From positions 62,001 to 126,000 of the forward strand of contig NW_027476404.1 of assembly GCF_051020955.1 (NCBI RefSeq): 64,000 nt of DNA, in the 5' to 3' direction. The translations under genes were made by a program, and so were the position numbers. The DNA comes from Megalopta genalis. Lineage: Eukaryota > Arthropoda > Insecta > Hymenoptera > Halictidae. The notes below the pieces were generated by a model. It did no database searches. It was not told the DNA's origin and saw nothing but the letters and a program-made list of their open reading frames with translations. This document shows, piece by piece, positions 11,801 through 24,937 of this stretch; position 1 is the first letter of the stretch, and each line of letters opens with the position of its first letter.

Positions 11801-13212
11801 ATTTGAAGTTAAGCCTTCTACATCACAATGATTTGATGTTACAACATGTGTTTCGCATGGATTTGAAGCCAACTCGTTTATTTCGCCAGCATTTGAAGCT
11901 ATATCACTTATATCGCAAGTATTTGTAGCTAAATTATTTCTTTCGCAAGGATTTGAAGCTATCTCGTTTACTTCGCCAGCATTTGCAGCTATATAACTTA
12001 TATCGCAAGTATTTGTAGCTAAATCATTTGTTTCCCATGGATTTGAAGCTAAACCTTATACATCGTATTGATTTGAAGATAAACCTTACACATTGCATTG
12101 ATTAGAAGCTACATCATGTGCTCCGCATGGATTTGAAGCTAAATCGTTTATTTCGCCTGCATTTGAAGCTACATCACTTATATCGCATGTATTTTAAGGT
12201 AAAGCATTTCTTTCGCATGGATTTGAATCTAAACCTTCTACATCGCATTGATTTAAAGCTACATCATGTGTTCCGTATGGATTTGAAGCTAACTCGTTTA
12301 TTTCGCCTGCATTTGAAGCTACATCACTTATATCGCAAGTATTTGATGCTAAAGCATTTCTTTCGCATGGATTTGAAGCAAAAGCCTTCTACATCGCATT
12401 GATTTGATGCTACAACATGTGTTTCGCTTTGATTTGAAGCCAACTCGTTTATTTCGCCAGCATTTGAAGCTATATCACTTATATCGCAAGTATTTGTAGC
12501 TAAATCATTTGTTTCGCATGGATTTGAAGATAAACCTTATACATCGCATTGATTTGTAGCTACATCATGTGTTCCGCACGGATTTGAAGCTAGCTCGTTT
12601 ATTTCGCCTGCATTTGAAGCTAAAGCATTTCTATCGCATGGATTTGAAGCTAAGCCTTCTACATCACAATCATTTGATGTTACAACATGTGTTTCGCATG
12701 GATTTGAAGCCAACTCGTTTATTTCGCCAGCATTTGCAGCTATATAACTTATATCGCAAGTATTTGTAGCTAAATCATTTGTTTCCCATGGATTTGAAGC
12801 TAAACCTTATACATCGTATTGATTTGAAGATAAACCTTACACATTGCATTGATTAGAAGCTACATCATGTTCTCCGCATGGATTTGAAGCTAAATCGTTT
12901 ATTTCGCCTGCATTTGAAGCTACATCACTTATATCGCAGGTATTTTAAGCTAAAGCATTTCTTTCGCATGGATTTGAATCTAAACCTTCTACATCGCATT
13001 GATTTAAAGCTACATCAAGGGGTTTCGCATGGATTTGAAGCAAAATCGTTTATTTCGCCAGCATTTGAAGCTATATCACTTATATCGCAAGTATTTGTAA
13101 CTAAATCATTTGTTTCGCATGGATTTGATTCTAAACCATCTACATCGCAATGATTTGATGTTACAACATGTGTTTCGCATGGATTTGAAGCCAACTCGTT
13201 TATTTCGCCAGC
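8824..13212. repeat. 4.4 kb block, copy 2 (offset 5,374)
   Basis: This is the second copy of 3450-7838. Upstream of about 8824 the two regions still resemble each other but with more changes (ctcgattatt, taatccttc, catgtatttc, cacatatatc). Most of those changes, though not cacatatatc, are shared with 17.6-17.8 kb at offset 9,099. The block therefore has a mosaic left edge. Confidence 0.85.
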
Positions 13213-13578
13213 ATTTGCAGCTATATAACTTATATCGCAAGTATTTGTAGCTAAATCATTTGTTTCCCATGGATTTGAAGCTAAACCTTATACATCGTAT
13301 TGATTTGAAGATAAACCTTACACATTGCATTGATTAGAAGCTACATCATGTTCTCCGCATGGATTTGAAGCTAAATCGTTTATTTCGCCTGCATTTGAAG
13401 CTACATCACTTATATCGCAGGTATTTTAAGCTAAAGCATTTCTTTCGCATGGATTTGAATCTAAACCTTCTACATCGCATTGATTTAAAGCTACATCAAG
13501 GGGTTTCGCATGGATTTGAAGCAAAATCGTTTATTTCGCCAGCATGTGAAGCTATATCACTTATATCGCAAGTATTTG
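12736..13578. repeat. Local tandem duplication with 481 bp period
   Basis: 12736-13097 is repeated at 13217-13578, an offset of 481 (16 x 30 + 1); the +1 comes from the caaggggtttcgc unit. The second copy has gcatgtgaagc near 13545 where the first has gcatttgaagc. After about 13578 the sequence switches to the gtagctaaatc type. This is a simple unequal-crossover product inside the array. Confidence 0.8.
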
Positions 13579-15150
13579 TAGCTAAATCATTTGTTTCGCA
13601 TGGATTTGAAGATAAACCTTATACATCGCATTGATTTGTAGCTACATCATGTGTTCCGCATGGATTTGAAGCTAGCTCGTTTATTTCGCCAGCATTTGAA
13701 GCTACATCACTTATATCGCAAGTATTTGTAGCTAAATCATTTGTTTCGCATGGATTTGAAGCTAAACCTTATACATCGCATTGATTTGAATCTACATCAT
13801 GTGTTCCGCATGAAGTTAAAGCTAACTCGTTTATTTCGCCTGCATTTGAAGCCACATCACTTATATCGCAATTATTTGAAGCTAAAACATTTCTTTCGCA
13901 TGGATTTGAAGCTATGCCTTCTACATCGCAATGATTTGATGTTACAACATGTGTTTCGCATGGATTTGAAGCCAACTCGGTTATTTCGCCAGCATTTGAA
14001 GCTATATCACTTATATCGCAAGTATTTGTAGCTAAATCATTTGTTTCGCATGGATTTGAAGCTAAACCTTCTACATCGCATTGATTTGAAGCTACATCGT
14101 GGGTTTCGCATGGATTTGAAGCCAAATCGTTTATTTCGCCTGCATTTGAAGCTACATCACTTATACCGCAAGTATTTGAAGCTAAAGCATTTCTTTCGCA
14201 TGGATTTAAAGCAAAAGCCTTCTACATCGCATTGATTTGATGCTACAACATGTGTTTCGCATGGATTTTAAGCCAACTCGTTTATTTCGCCAGCATTTGA
14301 AACTATATCACTTATATCGCAAGTATTTGTAGCTAAATCATTTGTTTCGCATGGATTTGAAGATAAACCTTATACATCGCATTGATTTGTAGCTACATCA
14401 TGTGTTCCGCACGGATTTGAAGCTAGCTCGTTTATTTCGCCTGCATTTGAAGCTACATCACTTATATCGCAAGTATTTGAAGCTAAAGCATTTCATTCGC
14501 GTGGATTTGAAGCTAAACCTTCTACATCGCATTGATTTGATGATCCAACATGTGTTTCGCATGGATTTTAAGCCAACTCGTTTATTTCGCCAGCATTTGA
14601 AGCTATATCACTTATATCGCAAGTATTTGTAGCTAAATCATTTGTTTCGCATGGATTTGAAGATAAACCTTATACATCGCATTGATTTGTAGCTACATCA
14701 TGTGTTCCGCATGGATTTGAAGCTAGCTCGTTTATTTCGCCTGCATTTGAAGCTATATCACTTATATCGCAAGTATTTGAAGGAAAATCATTTGTTTCCC
14801 ATGGATTTGAAGCTAAACCTTATACATCGTATTGATTTGAAGGTAAACCTTACACATTGCATTGATTTGAAGCTACATCATGTGTTTCGCATGGATTTGA
14901 AGCTAAATTGTTTATTTCGCCTGCATTTGAAGCTACATCACTTATATCGCAAGTATTTGAAGCTAAAGCATTTCTTTCGCATGGATTTGAAGCAAAAGCC
15001 TTCTACATCTCATTGATTTGATGCTACAACATGTGTTTCGCATTGATTTGAAGCCAACTCGTTTATTTCGCCAGCATTTGACGCTTTATCACTTATATCG
15101 CAAGTATTTGTAGCTAAATCATTTGTTTCGCATGGATTTGAAGATAAACC

Positions 15151-17369
15151 TTATACATCGCATTGATTTGTAGCTACATCATGTGTTCCGCACGGATTTG
15201 AAGCTAGCTCGTTTATTTCGCCTGCATTTGAAGCTACATCACTTATATCGCAAGTATTTGAAGCTAAAGCATTTCTATCGCATGGATTTGAAGCTAAGCC
15301 TTCTACATCATAATGATTTGATGTTACAACATGTGTTTCGCATGGATTTGAAGCCAACTCGTTTATTTCGCCAGCATTTGAAGCTATATCACTTATATCG
15401 CAAGTATTTGTAACTAAATCATTTGTTTCGCATGGATTTGAAGATAAACCTTATACATCGCATTGATTTGTAGCTACATCTTGTGTTCCGCATGGATTTG
15501 AAGCTAGCTCGTTTATTTCGCCTGCATTTGAAGCTACATCACTTATATCGCAAGTATTTGAAGCTGAAGCATTTCTATCGCATGGATTTGAAGTTAAGCC
15601 TTCTACATCACAATGATTTGATGTTACAACATGTGTTTCGCATGGATTTGAAGCCAACTCGTTTATTTCGCCAGCATTTGAAGCTATATCACTTATATCG
15701 CAAGTATTTGTAGCTAAATTATTTCTTTCGCAAGGATTTGAAGCTATCTCGTTTACTTCGCCAGCATTTGCAGCTATATAACTTATATCGCAAGTATTTG
15801 TAGCTAAATCATTTGTTTCCCATGGATTTGAAGCTAAACCTTATACATCGTATTGATTTGAAGATAAACCTTACACATTGCATTGATTAGAAGCTACATC
15901 ATGTGCTCCGCATGGATTTGAAGCTAAATCGTTTATTTCGCCAGCATTTGAAGCTACATCACTTATATCGCATGTATTTTAAGCTAAAGCATTTCTTTCG
16001 CATGGATTTGAATCTAAACCTTCTACATCGCATTGATTTAAAGCTACATCATGTGTTCCGTATGGATTTGAAGCTAACTCGTTTATTTCGCCTGCATTTG
16101 AAGCTACATCACTTATATCGCAAGTATTTGATGCTAAAGCATTTCTTTCGCATGGATTTGAAGCAAAAGCCTTCTACATCGCATTGATTTGATGCTACAA
16201 CATGTGTTTCGCTTTGATTTGAAGCCAACTCGTTTATTTCGCCAGCATTTGAAGCTATATCACTTATATCGCAAGTATTTGTAGCTAAATCATTTGTTTC
16301 GCATGGATTTGAAGATAAACCTTATACATCGCATTGATTTGTAGCTACATCATGTGTTCCGCACGGATTTGAAGCTAGCTCGTTTATTTCGCCTGCATTT
16401 GAAGCTAAAGCATTTCTATCGCATGGATTTGAAGCTAAGCCTTCTACATCACAATCATTTGATGTTACAACATGTGTTTCGCATGGATTTGAAGCCAACT
16501 CGTTTATTTCGCCAGCATTTGAAGCTATATCACTTATATCGCAAGTATTTGTAGCTAAATCATTTGTTTCGCAAGGATTTGAAGCTATCTCGTTCACTTC
16601 GCCAGCATTTGCAGCTATATAACTTATATCGCAAGTATTTGTAGCTAAATCATTTGTTTCCCATGGATTTGAAGCTAAACCTTATACATCGTATTGATTT
16701 GAAGATAAACCTTACACATTGCATTGATTAGAAGCTACATCATGTTCTCCGCATGGATTTGAAGCTAAATCGTTTATTTCGCCTGCATTTGAAGCTACAT
16801 CACTTATATCGCAGGTATTTTAAGCTAAAGCATTTCTTTCGCATGGATTTGAATCTAAACCTTCTACATCGCATTGATTTAAAGCTACATCAAGGGGTTT
16901 CGCATGGATTTGAAGCAAAATCGTTTATTTCGCCAGCATTTGAAGCTATATCACTTATATCGCAAGTATTTGTAACTAAATCATTTGTTTCGCATGGATT
17001 TGATTCTAAACCATCTACATCGCAATGATTTGATGTTACAACATGTGTTTCGCATGGATTTGAAGCCAACTCGTTTATTTCGCCAGCATTTGAAGCTATA
17101 TCACTTATATCGCAAGTATTTGTAGCTAAATCATTTGTTTCGCATGGATTTGAAGCTAAACCTTCTACATCGCATTGATTTGAAGCTACATCGTGGGTTT
17201 CGCATGGATTTGAAGCTAAATCGTTTATTTCGCCTGCATTTGAAGCTACATCACTTATACCGCAAGTATTTGAAGCTAAAGCATTTCTTTCGCATGGATT
17301 TGAATCTAAACCTTCTACATCGCATTGATTTAAAGCTACATCAAGGGGTTTCGCATGGATTTGAAGCAA
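15151..17369. repeat. Further copy of the 6.0-8.1 kb block type
   Basis: 15151-16500 matches 5992-7341 at offset 9,159. From about 16609 the match to 7360-8120 continues at offset 9,249. The 90 bp difference is three units (B, C, A) present here near 16.52-16.61 kb and missing near 7.36 kb. Small differences include cataatg against cacaatg near 15310 and ccagcattt against cctgcattt near 15943. Confidence 0.75.
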
Positions 17370-18182
17370 AATCTTTTATTTCGCCAGCATTTGAAGCTAT
17401 ATCACTTATATCGCAAGTATTTGAAGCTAAAGCATTTCTTTCGCATGGATTTGAAGCAAAAGCCTTCTACATCGCATTGATTTGATGCTACAACATGTGT
17501 TTCGCATTGATTTGAAGCCAACTCGTTTATTTCGCCAGCATTTGAAGCTATATCACTTATATCGCAAGTATTTGTAGCTAAATCATTTGTTTCGCATGGA
17601 TTTGAAGATAAACCTTATACATCGCATTGATTTGTAGCTACATCATGTGTTCCGCACGGATTTGAAGCTAGCTCGATTATTTCGCCTGCATTTGAAGCTA
17701 AAGCATTTCTATCGCATGGATTTGAAGCTAATCCTTCTACATCACAATGATTTGATGTTACAACATGTATTTCGCATGGATTTGAAGCCAACTCGTTTAT
17801 TTCGCCAGCATTTGAAGCTATATCACTTATATCGCAAGTATTTGTAGCTAAATCATTTGTTTCGCAAGGATTTGAAGCTATCTCGTTCACTTCGCCAGCA
17901 TTTGCAGCTATATAACTTATATCGCAAGTATTTGTAGCTAAATCATTTGTTTCCCATGGATTTGAAGCTAAACCTTATACATCGTATTGATTTGAAGATA
18001 AACCTTACACATTGCATTGATTAGAAGCTACATCATGTGCTCCGCATGGATTTGAAGCTAAATCGTTTATTTCGCCTGCATTTGAAGCTACATCACTTAT
18101 ATCGCAAGTATTTTAAGCTAAAGCATTTCTTTCGCATGGATTTGAATCTAAACCTTCTACATCGCATTGATTTAAAGCTACA

Positions 18183-18812
18183 TCAAGGGGTTTCGCATGG
18201 ATTTGAAGCAAAATCGTTTATTTCGCCAGCATTTGAATCTATATCACTTATATCGCAAGTATTTGTAACTAAATCATTTGTTTCGCATGGATTTGATTCG
18301 AAACCATCTACATCGCATTGATTTGAAGCTACATCATGTGTTCCGTAAGGATTTGAAGCTAACTCGTTTATTTCGCCTGCATTTGAAGCTACATCACTTA
18401 TATCGCAAGTATTTGATGCTAAAGCATTTCTTTCGCATGGATTTGAAGCTAAACCTTCTACATCGCATTGATTTGATGCTACAACATGTGTTTCGTTTGG
18501 ATTTGAAGCCAACTCGTTTATTTCGCCAGCATTTGAAGCTATATCACTTATATCGCAAGTATTTGTAACTAAATCATTTGTTTCGCATGGATTTGATTCT
18601 AAACCATCTACATCGCATTGATTTGAAGCTACATCATGTGTTCCGCATGGATTTGAAGCTATCTCGTTTATTTCGCCTGCATTTGAAGCTACATCACTTA
18701 TATCGCAAGTATTTGAAGCTAAAGCATTTCTTTCGCATGGATTTGAAGCTAAACCTTCTACATCGCATTGATTTGATGCTACAACATGTGTTTCGTATGG
18801 ATTTGAAGCCAA
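18183..18812 (-). pseudogene. Open stretch of the minus-strand decapeptide frame (209 codons)
   Basis: This is 21 decapeptides in the same frame as the stretch at 55.5-56.2 kb, with four pentamers in succession lacking the usual TAA-bearing D unit. Cysteine sits at residue 5 of four repeats in five, and the fifth repeat is AGEINEL-like. One end meets the 31 bp caaggggtttcgc unit at 18.18 kb, which shifts the frame. The annotated start is again a non-ATG codon within a repeat. No function can be assigned. Confidence 0.3.
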
Positions 18813-19482
18813 CTCGTTTATTTCGCCAGCATTTTAAGCTATATCACTTATATCGCAAGTATTTGTAGCTAAATCATTTGTTTCGCATGGATTTGAAGAT
18901 AAACCTTATACATCGCATTGATTTGTAGCTACATCATGTGTTCCGCACGGATTTGAAGCTAGCTCGTTTATTTCGCCTGCATTTGAAGCTACATCACTTA
19001 TATCGCAAGTATTTGAAGCTAAAGCATTTCTCTCGCATGGATTTGAAGCTAAACCTTCTACATCGCATAGATTTGATGCTCCAACATGTGTTTCGCATGG
19101 ATTTTAAGCCAACTCGTTTATTTCGCCAGCATTTGAAGCTATATCACTTATATCGCAAGTATTTGTAGCTAAATCATTTGTTTCGCATGGATTTGAAGCT
19201 ATCTCGTTTATTTCGCCAGCATTTGCAGCTTTATCACTTATATCGCAAGTATTTGAAGCTAAATCATTTGTTTCGCATGGATTTGAATCTATGCCATCTA
19301 CATCGCATTGATTTGAAACTACATCATGTGTTCCGCATGGATTTGAAGCTAACTCGTTTATTTCCCGGCATTTGAAGCTACATCAATATATCGTAAGTAT
19401 TTGAAGCTAATGCATTTTTTTCGCATGCATTTGATGCTAAACCTTCTACATCGCATTGATTTGATGCTACAACATGTGTTTC
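18662..19482. repeat. 820 bp segment, copy 1 (offset 2,669)
   Basis: This segment matches 21331-22151. Both carry gcatagattt, gctccaacatg and the 28 bp B unit. Variants separating them include aagctatctcg against aagctgtctcg near 19200 and tttgaagctaaatc against tttcaagctaaatc near 19255. Confidence 0.75.
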
Positions 19483-20974
19483 GTTTGGATTTGAAGCCAA
19501 CTCGTTTATTTCGCCAGCATTTGAAGCTATATCACTTATATCGCAAGTATTTGTAACTAAATCATTTGTTTCGCATGGATTTGAAGATAAACCTTATACA
19601 TCGCATTGATTTGTAGCTACATCATGTGTTCCGCACGGATTTGAAGCTAGCTCGTTTATTTCGCCTGCATTTGAAGCTAAAGCATTTCTATCGCATGGAT
19701 TTGAAGCTAAGCCTTCTACATCACAATCATTTGATGTTACAACATGTGTTTCGCATGGATTTGAAGCCAACTCGTTTAGTTCGCCAGCATTTGAAGCTAT
19801 ATCACTTATATCGCAAGTATTTGTAGCTAAATCATTTGTTTCGCAAGGATTTGAAGCTATCTCGTTCACTTCGCCAGCATTTGCAGCTATATAACTTATA
19901 TCGCAAGTATTTGTAGCTAAATCATTTGTTTCCCATGGATTTGAAGCTAAACCTTATACATCGTATTGATTTGAAGATAAACCTTACACATTGCATTGAT
20001 TAGAAGCTACATCATGTTCTCCGCATGGATTTGAAGCTAAATCGTTTATTTCGCCTGCATTTGAAGCTACATCACTTATATCGCAGGTATTTTAAGCTAA
20101 AGCATTTCTTTCGCATGGATTTGAATCTAAACCTTCTACATCGCATTGATTTAAAGCTACATCAAGGGGTTTCGCATGGATTTGAAGCAAAATCGTTTAT
20201 TTCGCCTGCATTTGAAGCTATATCACTTATATCGCAAGTATTTGTAACTAAATCATTTGTTTCGCATGGATTTGATTCTAAACCATCTACATCGCATTGA
20301 TTTCAAGCTACATCATTTGTTCCGTAAGGATTTGAAGCTAGCTCGTTTATTTCGCCAGCATTTGAAGCTACATCACTTATATCGCAAGTATTTGTAGCTA
20401 AATCATTTGTTTCGCATGGATTTGAAGCTAAACCTTATACATCGCATTGATTTGAATCTACAGCATGTGTTCCGCATGAATTTGAAGCTAACTCGTTTAT
20501 TTCGCCTGCATTTGAAGCCACATCACTTATATCGCAATTATTTGAAGCTAAAACATTTCTTTCGCATGGATTTGAAGCTAAGCCTTCTACATCGCAATGA
20601 TTTGATGTTACAACATGTGTTTCGCATGGATTTGAAGCCAACTCGTTTATTTCGCCAGCATTTGAAGCTATATCACTTATATCGCAAGTATTTGTAGCTA
20701 AATCATTTGTTTCGCATGGATTTGAAGCTATCTCGTTTATTTCGCCAGCATTTGCAGCTTTATCACTTATATCGCAAGTATTTCAAGCTAAATCATTTGT
20801 TTCGCATGGATTTGAAGATAAACCTTATACATCGCATTGATTTGTAGCTACATCATGTGTTCCGCATGGATTTGAAGCTAGCTCGTTTATTTCGCCAGCA
20901 TTTGAAGCTACATCACTTATATCGCAAGTATTTGTAGCTAAATCATTTGTTTCGCATGGATTTGAAGCTAAACC

Positions 20975-21481
20975 TTATACATCGCATTGATTTGAATCTA
21001 CATCATGTGTTCCGCATGAATTTGAAGCTAACTCGTTTATTTCGCCTGCATTTGAAGCCACATCACTTATATCGCAATTATTTGAAGCTAAAACATTTCT
21101 TTCGCATGGATTTGAAGCTAAGCCTTCTACATCGCATTGATTTGAAGCTACATCATGTGTTCCGTAAGGATTTGAAGCTAACTCGTTTATTTCGCCTGCA
21201 TTTGAAGCTACATCACTTATATCGCAAGTATTTGATGCTAAAGCATTTCTTTCGCATGGATTTGAAGCTAAACCTTCTACATCGCATTGATTTGATGCTA
21301 CAACATGTGTTTCGTTTGGATTTGAAGCTAACTCGTTTATTTCGCCTGCATTTGAAGCTACATCACTTATATCGCAAGTATTTGAAGCTAAAGCATTTCT
21401 TTCGCATGGATTTGAAGCTAAACCTTCTACATCGCATTGATTTGATGCTACAACATGTGTTTCGTATGGATTTGAAGCCAA
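20975..21481 (-). pseudogene. Open stretch of the minus-strand decapeptide frame (168 codons)
   Basis: Seventeen decapeptides in the A-S-N-x-C register lie here without a stop, in a hybrid segment where two D-open pentamer types have been joined. Comparable 168-codon stretches are at 54643-55149, 57314-57820 and 59235-59741. The last three are copies of one another through the 900 bp and 1,921 bp period blocks. No ATG start, leader or C-terminal domain is visible. Confidence 0.3.
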
Positions 21482-22151
21482 CTCGTTTATTTCGCCAGCA
21501 TTTTAAGCTATATCACTTATATCGCAAGTATTTGTAGCTAAATCATTTGTTTCGCATGGATTTGAAGATAAACCTTATACATCGCATTGATTTGTAGCTA
21601 CATCATGTGTTCCGCACGGATTTGAAGCTAGCTCGTTTATTTCGCCTGCATTTGAAGCTACATCACTTATATCGCAAGTATTTGAAGCTAAAGCATTTCT
21701 CTCGCATGGATTTGAAGCTAAACCTTCTACATCGCATAGATTTGATGCTCCAACATGTGTTTCGCATGGATTTTAAGCCAACTCGTTTATTTCGCCAGCA
21801 TTTGAAGCTATATCACTTATATCGCAAGTATTTGTAGCTAAATCATTTGTTTCGCATGGATTTGAAGCTGTCTCGTTTATTTCGCCAGCATTTGCAGCTT
21901 TATCACTTATATCGCAAGTATTTCAAGCTAAATCATTTGTTTCGCATGGATTTGAATCTATGCCATCTACATCGCATTGATTTGAAACTACATCATGTGT
22001 TCCGCATGGATTTGAAGCTAACTCGTTTATTTCCCGGCATTTGAAGCTACATCAATATATCGTAAGTATTTGAAGCTAATGCATTTTTTTCGCATGCATT
22101 TGATGCTAAACCTTCTACATCGCATTGATTTGATGCTACAACATGTGTTTC
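21331..22151. repeat. 820 bp segment, copy 2 (offset 2,669)
   Basis: This is the second copy of 18662-19482. It contains atttcaagc near 21923, which reads TGA in the minus decapeptide frame, where most units read TCA. The same atttcaagc change also occurs near 20301 and 20782. Confidence 0.75.
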
Positions 22152-24937
22152 GCATGGATTTGAAGCCAACTCGTTTATTTCGCCAGCATTTGAAGCTATA
22201 TCACTTATATCGCAAGTATTTGTAGCTAAATCATTTGTTTCGCATGGATTTGAAGATAAACCTTATACATCGCATTGATTTGAAGCTACATCATGTGTTC
22301 CGTAAGGATTTGAAGCTAACTCGTTTATTTCGCCTGCATTTGAAGCTACATCACTTATATCGCAAGTATTTGTAACTAAATCATTTGTTTCGCATGGATT
22401 TGAAGATAAACCTTATACATCGCATTGATTTGTAGCTACATCTTGTGTTCCGCATGGATTTGAAGCTAGCTCGTTTATTTCGCCTGCATTTGAAGCTACA
22501 TCACTTATATCGCAAGTATTTGAAGCTGAAGCATTTCTATCGCATGGATTTGAAGTTAAGCCTTCTACATCGCATTGATTTGATGCTACAACATGTGTTT
22601 CGCTTTGATTTGAAGCCAACTCGTTTATTTCGCCAGCATTTGAAGCTATATCACTTATATCGCAAGTATTTGTAGCTAAATCATTTGTTTCGCATGGATT
22701 TGAAGATAAACCTTATACATCGCATTGATTTGTAGCTACATCATGTGTTCCGCACGGATTTGAAGCTAGCTCGTTTATTTCGCCTGCATTTGAAGCTAAA
22801 GCATTTCTATCGCATGGATTTGAAGCTAAGCCTTCTACATCACAATCATTTGATGTTACAACATGTGTTTCGCATGGATTTGAAGCCAACTCGTTTATTT
22901 CGCCAGCATTTGAAGCTATATCACTTATATCGCAAGTATTTGTAGCTAAATCATTTGTTTCGCATGGATTTGAAGCTAAACCTTCTACATCGCATTGATT
23001 TGAAGCTACATCGTGGGTTTCGCATGGATTTGAAGCTAAATCGTTTATTTCGCCTGCATTTGAAGCTACATCACTTATACCGCAAGTATTTGAAGCTAAA
23101 GCATTTCTTTCGCATGGATTTAAAGCAAAAGCCTTCTACATCGCATTGATTTGATGCTACAACATGTGTTTCGCATGGATTTGAAGCCAACTCGTTTATT
23201 TCGCCAGCATTTGAAGCTATATCACTTATATCGCAAGTATTTGTAGCTAAATCATTTGTTTCGCATGGATTTGAAGCTAAACCTTCTACATCGCATTGAT
23301 TTGAAGCTACATCGTGGGTTTCGCATGGATTTGAAGCTAAATCGTTTATTTCGCCTGCATTTGAAGCTACATCACTTATACCGCAAGTATTTGAAGCTAA
23401 AGCATTTCTTTCGCATGGATTTAAAGCAAAAGCCTTCTACATCGCATTGATTTGATGCTACAACATGTGTTTCGCATGGATTTTAAGCCAACTCGTTTAT
23501 TTCGCCAGCATTTGAAGCTATATCACTTATATCGCAAGTATTTGTAGCTAAATCATTTGTTTCGCATGGATTTGAAGATAAACCTTATACATCGCATTGA
23601 TTTGTAGCTACATCATGTGTTCCGCACGGATTTGAAGCTAGCTCGTTTATTTCGCCTGCATTTGAAGCTACATCACTTATATCCCATGTATTTTAAGCTA
23701 AAGCATTTCTTTCGCATGGATTTGAATCTAAACCTTCTACATCGCATTGATTTAAAGCTACATCATGTGTTTCGCATGGATTTTAAGCCAACTCGTTTAT
23801 TTCGACAGCATTTGAAGCTATATCACTTATATCGCAAGTATTTGTAGCTAAATCATTTGTTTCGCATGGATTTGAAGATAAACCTTATACATCGCATTGA
23901 TTTGAAGCTACATCATGTGTTCCGTAAGGATTTGAAGCTAACTCGTTTATTTCGCCTGCATTTGAAGCTACATCACTTATATCGCAAGTATTTGTAACTA
24001 AATCATTTGTTTCGCATGGATTTGAAGATAAACCTTATACATCGCATTGATTTGTAGCTACATCTTGTGTTCCGCATGGATTTGAAGCTAGCTCGTTTAT
24101 TTCGCCTGCATTTGAAGCTACATCACTTATATCGCAAGTATTTGAAGCTGAAGCATTTCTATCGCATGGATTTGAAGTTAAGCCTTCTACATCACAATGA
24201 TTTGCTGTTACAACATGTGTTTCGCATGGATTTGAAGCCAACTCGTTTATTTCGCCAGCATTTGAAGCTATATCACTTATATCGCAAGTATTTGTAGCTA
24301 AATTATTTCTTTCGCAAGGATTTGAAACTATCTCGTTTACTTCGCCAGCATTTGCAGCTATATAACTTATATCGCAAGTATTTGTAGCTAAATCATTTGT
24401 TTCCCATGGATTTGAAGCTAAACCTTATACATCGTATTGATTTGAAGATAAACCTTACACATTGCATTGATTAGAAGCTACATCATGTGCTCCGCATGGA
24501 TTTGAAGCTAAATCGTTTATTTCGCCTGCATTTGAAGCTACATCACTTATATCGCATGTATTTTAAGCTAAAGCATTTCTTTCGCATGGATTTGAATCTA
24601 AACCTTCTACATCGCATTGATTTAAAGCTACATCATGTGTTCCGTATGGATTTGAAGCTAACTCGTTTATTTCGCCTGCATTTGAAGCTACATCACTTAT
24701 ATCGCAAGTATTTGATGCTAAAGCATTTCTTTCGCATGGATTTGAAGCAAAAGCCTTCTACATCGCATTGATTTGATGCTACAACATGTGTTTCGCTTTG
24801 ATTTGAAGCCAACTCGTTTATTTCGCCAGCATTTGAAGCTATATCACTTATATCGCAAGTATTTGTAGCTAAATCATTTGTTTCGCATGGATTTGAAGAT
24901 AAACCTTATACATCGCATTGATTTGTAGCTACATCAT

